Both the position numbers and the translations under genes were made by a program. From the NCBI GenBank assembly GCA_026770585.1, contig MU646453.1:201259-216924 (forward strand): a DNA stretch of 15,666 nucleotides, in the 5' to 3' direction. Below, in pieces: positions 13,087 through 15,666 of the stretch. This DNA comes from Baffinella frigidus. Its lineage: Eukaryota > Cryptophyceae > Cryptomonadales > Baffinellaceae. The notes beneath the pieces were generated by a model. That model worked only from the letters and a program-made list of their open reading frames with translations. It had not been told where the DNA came from and did no database searches. The first letter of the stretch is position 1. Every line of letters begins with the position of its first letter.

Positions 13087-13445
13087 GTACACCAACATCG
13101 GCCACGCTTCGCAGCGAAGAGTCGGCATCATCGGCAACACATCAACTTCGTTCGGCCTGCTCCGGCGCGACGACCACCAATCCAGCCTCAAGCATCGGCA
13201 TCAACAAGATCTACATGTAGATTTCCTCAGTAAGAGGGTTAAGCACGGCACCGTAGACTAATGAGAGTCTAGAGCGTGTTCGCGTGCGAGACCAAGAGGG
13301 AGCCTAGAATTTTGAATCTTGCTCGCATGCCAGAGCAAGGGGGTGCGCACCTAACTTGGAATAGCAAGGGGGTGCGCCACTTGCCAAAGCAAGGGGGTGC
13401 GGACTACATGGCCCGCTCGCGCAAGGTTGCGCGATCGAGGGGGTG
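13087..13445 (+). other. 3' untranslated part of the LTR element with triple G-tract motif
   Basis: After the ORF stop there is no gene. AGCAAGGGGGTGCG occurs three times (13334, 13363 and 13388), and a fourth G-run (GATCGAGGGGG, to 13443) sits just before the 3' LTR where the polypurine tract should be. Confidence 0.65.
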
Positions 13446-13576
13446 TGTGAGTACCGGGTCCTGGACGGGCCCGCCTCGGGTAAAAGGGCTCCAAGGGAGA
13501 GCGCCTATAAGTAGTTGTAAGGAATCCTGTCAGTGAATCATCAGAGACCGGAGAGCTCGCGCGGCATGCCTTCACA
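13446..13576 (+). repeat. 3' LTR (131 bp)
   Basis: Identical to the 5' LTR except G for T at 13511. Followed by CCCAA (13577-13581), the right target-site duplication. Confidence 0.9.
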
Positions 13577-13700
13577 CCCAACGTAGCCCAACAACGCGCC
13601 TTTCCGTAGAAAAGATCCGCAGAAAAAGCATTTTTCTTTCGGATCGCGGGTAGCTCTCCAGTGCAGAATCTCATGAAGAGGGGATAGAGGGTGGTCTCTT
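13577..13700. repeat. X repeat, copy 5, right piece
   Basis: CCCAACGTAGCCCAAC, CCTTTCCGTAGAAAAGATC, CTCTCCAGTGCAGAATCTC and GAAGAGGGGATAGAGGGTGG. With 12388-12428 it forms one X copy split by the LTR element. Confidence 0.75.
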
Positions 13701-13875
13701 TAGGTCCTTTATTTTCTTCGAGCTCCCAACATAGGCGGACACCGGAACTTGTTCTTGGAAAGGAAAAGCGAGATTTATTAATAAGAAAGGTCCTTTCGTC
13801 CTTTAGGTCCTTGTTGTGAGCTGACGCAGCAGGTTACGAACCTCTAAGGTGTAAACCTTTTGCTTTTGGGGACGC
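13700..13875. repeat. X-family variant plus GCAGCAGGTTACGAACC module, copy b
   Basis: CTTTAGGTCCTTTATTTTC leader with ACATAGGCGGACACCGGAAC (13728-13750), AAAGCGAGATTTATTAA (about 13768), then the module shared with 11251-11300. No gene. Confidence 0.6.
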
Positions 13876-13946
13876 CACCCTGGATATTCCCTGGATGGAA
13901 CATTATGGTATTTTGAGCATTCTTAAGTCAACTCCCCTTGGAGATG

Positions 13947-14131
13947 GCGCCACAATGTGGCGCCCCCGTGATGAATGGATCTGGTACAAAAAAGTCTTAT
14001 GTATTTTGGTGATAAATCATGTCAACTTTTTCGATAAAGGGTTCTTCGGGATTGGCCGCAAGTCCCCTCCTTTGATCTCGTCCCACAAACATGGGACGTG
14101 ATCAAAGCTCGAGATAAGATAAGATAAGATA
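13947..14131. other. Two hairpins and a GATAA microsatellite upstream of the TIR-like ORF
   Basis: GGCGCCACA/TGTGGCGCC is a tight hairpin at 13947-13965. CTTTGATCTCGTCCCA (14070-14085) pairs with 14092-14107 with one mismatch around a 6-nt loop. Just downstream, GATAA is repeated about 3.5 times (14113-14131), nine bases before the candidate start codon. Confidence 0.7.
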
Positions 14132-14139
14132 GAAGGCAG

Positions 14140-14566
14140 ATGGTCAGCTCTTCGGCTGTGGTGCGGCTGCTGGACGCGATTGGCCCCATCGGCGGCGATT
14201 CGCAGCCCGCGCGTGCTCCCTCAACCTCCCCGCCAGGCTTCCTTCCAGGCTCGCCCATGTCATCAGAGACGGACCTGGATTCCGCCGCCTTGGTTGAGGA
14301 GACCGCATCCTCGACCGCCTCCATGGGAGGAGCCGTTCTGGCACCAGCCAGAACAGGGTCAAGCGAGAGCCGCGCAACGAGCAGCTTGGTGTTTGTCTCG
14401 GAGAGACGTGCTCCATCAAAGCGACGAGTCTCGCATCACAGCACGCAATGGAATGAAGATGATGACCTCCGCGTCATTCCACTCTCGGCGAGGCTTCCGA
14501 GGGGCACGTTCACGCTGCGCGGAGAACTCATGCACGCCTTTGTCTCGTACCGCGTCGCAACCGAAG
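14140..14566 (+). CDS. Candidate exon 1 of a TIR-domain protein
   Basis: From ATG at 14140 the frame encodes a Ser/Pro/Ala-rich, probably disordered N-terminus (residues 1-100), an acidic stretch (NEDDD, 105-109), then RGTFTLRGELMHAFVSYRVATE (121-142, quoted in part: LMHAFVSYRVATE). HAFVSYR fits the first beta strand and box 1 of TIR domains ((F/Y)DAF(I/V)SY). Directly after GTCGCAACCGAAG comes GTACTG, a good 5' splice site; beyond it the frame continues to 14790 but loses any TIR-like character. TIR domains act in protein-protein signalling or as NAD+-consuming enzymes; the catalytic Glu region is not in this exon, so no activity is claimed. Start is tentative. The antisense ORFs are shadows. 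Confidence 0.5.
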
Positions 14567-14837
14567 GTACTGTCTTGATACTGTCTCTGCAGAGACCTTC
14601 TGCCCTCCTGCACTTGCGTCCCTCGAGAGCGCCCGCTGCACACGGGACACGACTCGGGGGACATGACAGGTCAGATCTGGCACTTCTTTCCGGACACATG
14701 TTGCTGGGTCACGTACTGCCGTTTCGGACACGCCTCTCGTCAGCGCGGTACACATCGCGCACCCCTCAGACCGCACGCCCTGATGGATGACATCAGGTGT
14801 GATCAGGACTGGTGTAAGGTTACGCCGCGGAGGGGGA

Positions 14838-14894
14838 ACAGACCGCGACTTGCCGGTGGCAGCCTTGAGCAGCCTCTCGTTGATCTTCTGGTGC
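14838..14894 (-). pseudogene. KAATGKSR module relic 5
   Basis: Minus strand reads QKINERLLKAATGKSRSV, the same peptide module as 3572-3858 but lacking the QQEL insert. The frame is open to either side for a short distance only. Some 11 kb from the others, which shows that the module is dispersed. Confidence 0.5.
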
Positions 14895-14973
14895 GGATGG
14901 TTTGGTGGTCCATTTAATTTTGAATTAAACATGTTCCCGGATGAGGATGCGCAGGGGCCGAAGGCAACGGTCT

Positions 14974-15021
14974 TGATGGTGGCAGCCTTTCACAGCCTCT
15001 CGTTGATCTCCGTGTGCGGGC
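14974..15021 (-). pseudogene. KAATGKSR module relic 6 (with stop)
   Basis: Minus strand reads EINERL, then a stop codon, then KAAT. Clearly decayed; follows the same CCGAAGGCAACGGTC-like context as the exon 2 copies. Confidence 0.4.
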
Positions 15022-15036
15022 TTTCAGGGTTGGAAG

Positions 15037-15075
15037 GCAACGGTCACGCCGATCGGGCCGCCTCGAACAAAATGG
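15037..15075 (+). pseudogene. Decayed tandem copy of TIR exon 2
   Basis: After CTTTCAGGGTTGGAAG the plus strand reads GNGHADRAASN and then diverges. It parallels 15212 onward (GNGLADRVASK), and the preceding 20 bp are shared, so this is a duplicated and degenerate acceptor plus exon. Confidence 0.45.
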
Positions 15076-15211
15076 ACCCCTCTGTGTTCACAGGAGTTGG
15101 AAGAAGATTAATTAGGGCCCTAAGTAAATTTAATTAGGGCGGAATCCGGTTTGATAGTCCATTTTCTTGTAAATTAAACATGTTCCTGGTGCGGTTTTTC
15201 AGGGTTGGAAG

Positions 15212-15298
15212 GCAACGGTCTCGCGGATCGGGTCGCCTCGAAGATCCGGGAAATGTCGGTGGACCCCAAAAAGAGCGACCACCACATACCGCGACACG
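15212..15298 (+). CDS. Candidate exon 2 of the TIR-domain protein
   Basis: Joined to exon 1 in phase 1, this gives ...SYRVATE-GNGLADRVASKIRE, then MSVDPKKSDHHIPRH. The helix after box 1 (LADRVASKIREMS) is what a TIR fold would have after its first strand, and the Gly created by the splice completes a smooth join. A possible donor (CACG|GTACGG) closes the exon at 15298, also phase 1. No third exon can be identified before the window ends, so the gene is partial or broken. The call rests on the reading frame and splice consensus only. Confidence 0.4.
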
Positions 15299-15558
15299 GT
15301 ACGGTTCCATGCAGTTTCCTCCTTTTGAAAAGCATTCATCGCGAAGATCCGATCCATTTCCCTTTTGCCTCCCAAAACAGCGACCACCGCAACCACGCCA
15401 GATTGATCGAGGGAAACCGACGCCTTGTCCACATCAGATTCTACGTGGTTGACTTAAGTATTCAAGGGGTTTCCCTCGAAAGATGTCAAAAGTGGATGTT
15501 TCCACCCCTCTGGCGTGGTACGGTTCCATGCTGTTTCCTCCTCTTGAAAAGCATTCAT
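15299..15558. repeat. 42-bp direct repeat pair
   Basis: GGTACGGTTCCATGC.GTTTCC through AGCATTCATC occurs at 15299-15340 and 15517-15558 with three differences or fewer. On the minus strand both copies read MNAFQ(K/E)EETAWNRT, so this may be another coding relic. The intervening 15341-15516 has no convincing gene. Confidence 0.65.
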
Positions 15559-15607
15559 CTCCCCTGTTCCCCATCTTTGCTCCATCCAGCCAGTCCTGCT
15601 TCCCACA

Positions 15608-15666
15608 CAGCGGACTTCGAAGGGATTTTGAATAACCCCTAAGCGACAAGACCTTGGACCCTACGG
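15608..15666. mobile_element. Left end of an IR11-family element, cut by the window edge
   Basis: CACACAGCGGACTTCGAAGG...TTTT is the inverted counterpart of the right ends at 3742-3766 and 5428-5452. GCGACAAGACCTTGGACCCT then matches the interior of those copies (GCGATAAGACCTAGGACCC). The other terminal repeat should lie just right of the window. Confidence 0.65.

Larger units (their letters stand above)
12429..13576 (+). mobile_element. Complete 1,148-bp LTR retrotransposon, TRIM-like, copia-derived
   Basis: Two 131-bp LTRs (12429-12559 and 13446-13576) differ at one base, start TGTGA and end TCACA, and are bounded by a CCCAA target duplication. A primer-binding site directly follows the 5' LTR, and a G-rich purine stretch precedes the 3' LTR. 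The 886-bp interior lacks gag, protease, integrase and reverse transcriptase, so the element is non-autonomous and must borrow enzymes. A single ORF with a copia RNase H motif shows its parentage. Near-identical LTRs indicate recent insertion. Confidence 0.9.
14567..15211 (+). other. Probable intron with tandem exon copy and antisense relics
   Basis: GTACTG at 14567 and AAG at 15209-15211 (after TTTTTCAGGGTTGG) allow joining in phase 1. Inside are an antisense KAATGKSR relic (14838-14894), a weaker one (14974-15021), and two copies about 249 bp apart of GTCCATTT...AATTAAACATGTTCC (14908 and 15157). An alternative 3' site of the same form ends at 15036. Confidence 0.4.

Noticed and set aside
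12562-13191. 209- and 173-codon antisense ORFs across the LTR element
   Set aside because: They depend on the 24-bp repeat and GC-rich lack of stops; the plus frame has the RNase H motif and the right orientation relative to primer site and LTRs.
14567-14790. Continuation of the TIR-like ORF to 14790
   Set aside because: After the GT site the peptide becomes Arg/Ser/Leu-rich without TIR features, while a phase-matched exon with a fitting helix exists at 15212; unspliced reading is judged less likely, though not excluded.

Overview
The window looks like a subtelomeric region of a nuclear chromosome from a eukaryotic microbe (protist or alga). The evidence is: long degenerate arrays of the plant/algal/alveolate telomere motif TTTAGGG (C-rich strand at the left edge, G-rich arrays further in); a very low density of open genes; a small Ty1/copia-type LTR retrotransposon with a half-tRNA-iMet-like primer site; many fold-back (MITE-like) elements; and one gene model that only makes sense with a GT-AG-type intron. 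TTTAGGG occurs in plants, green algae, glaucophytes, dinoflagellates, chromerids and apicomplexans, so the lineage cannot be fixed from sequence alone. No rRNA, tRNA, CRISPR or bacterial operon structure was seen.

Layout. 1-2060 is telomere-like sequence: C-rich variants (CCCTAAA, CCCTAAG, CCCTACA) to about 760, then G-rich variants, with a 21-bp minisatellite, AT-rich islands and a tandem subtelomeric unit of about 254 bp. 2160-7050 is a dense field of inverted-repeat elements. At least ten hairpins of 60-210 bp are present; two families have a second full copy and others have solo arms, and several carry a core whose two arms are always exactly 32 nt apart. Between them lie short minus-strand coding relics of two recurring peptide modules (FDRKAKKEQ and ERLLQQELLKAATGKSR). 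7119-7476 is a second telomere-like block. It ends in a head-to-head junction (G-rich then C-rich), and its C-rich part supplies the last codons and the stop of a 216-codon minus-strand gene (gene A).

7795-10061 is a large interrupted inverted duplication of gene A and its upstream DNA. Copy B (plus strand) is cut short inside another repeat (here called X) and is flanked by a matching 8-bp direct repeat. 10060-13860 is a patchwork of X-repeat fragments, many also present inverted at 8390-8860. A complete 1,148-bp LTR element (12429-13576) lies inside one X copy, with 131-bp LTRs differing at one base and a 5-bp target duplication. It carries an ORF with a copia RNase H signature and a 24-bp in-frame repeat.

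13860-15666 holds the first exon of a probable TIR-domain protein (14140-14566), a likely second exon present in two tandem versions (15037 and 15212), an antisense KAATGKSR relic in the presumed intron, and the start of another inverted-repeat element at the right edge. Overall the window reads as a subtelomere assembled by repeated breakage, copying and insertion. Gene A and the TIR gene are the only candidates for cellular protein-coding genes, and both are incomplete or uncertain.
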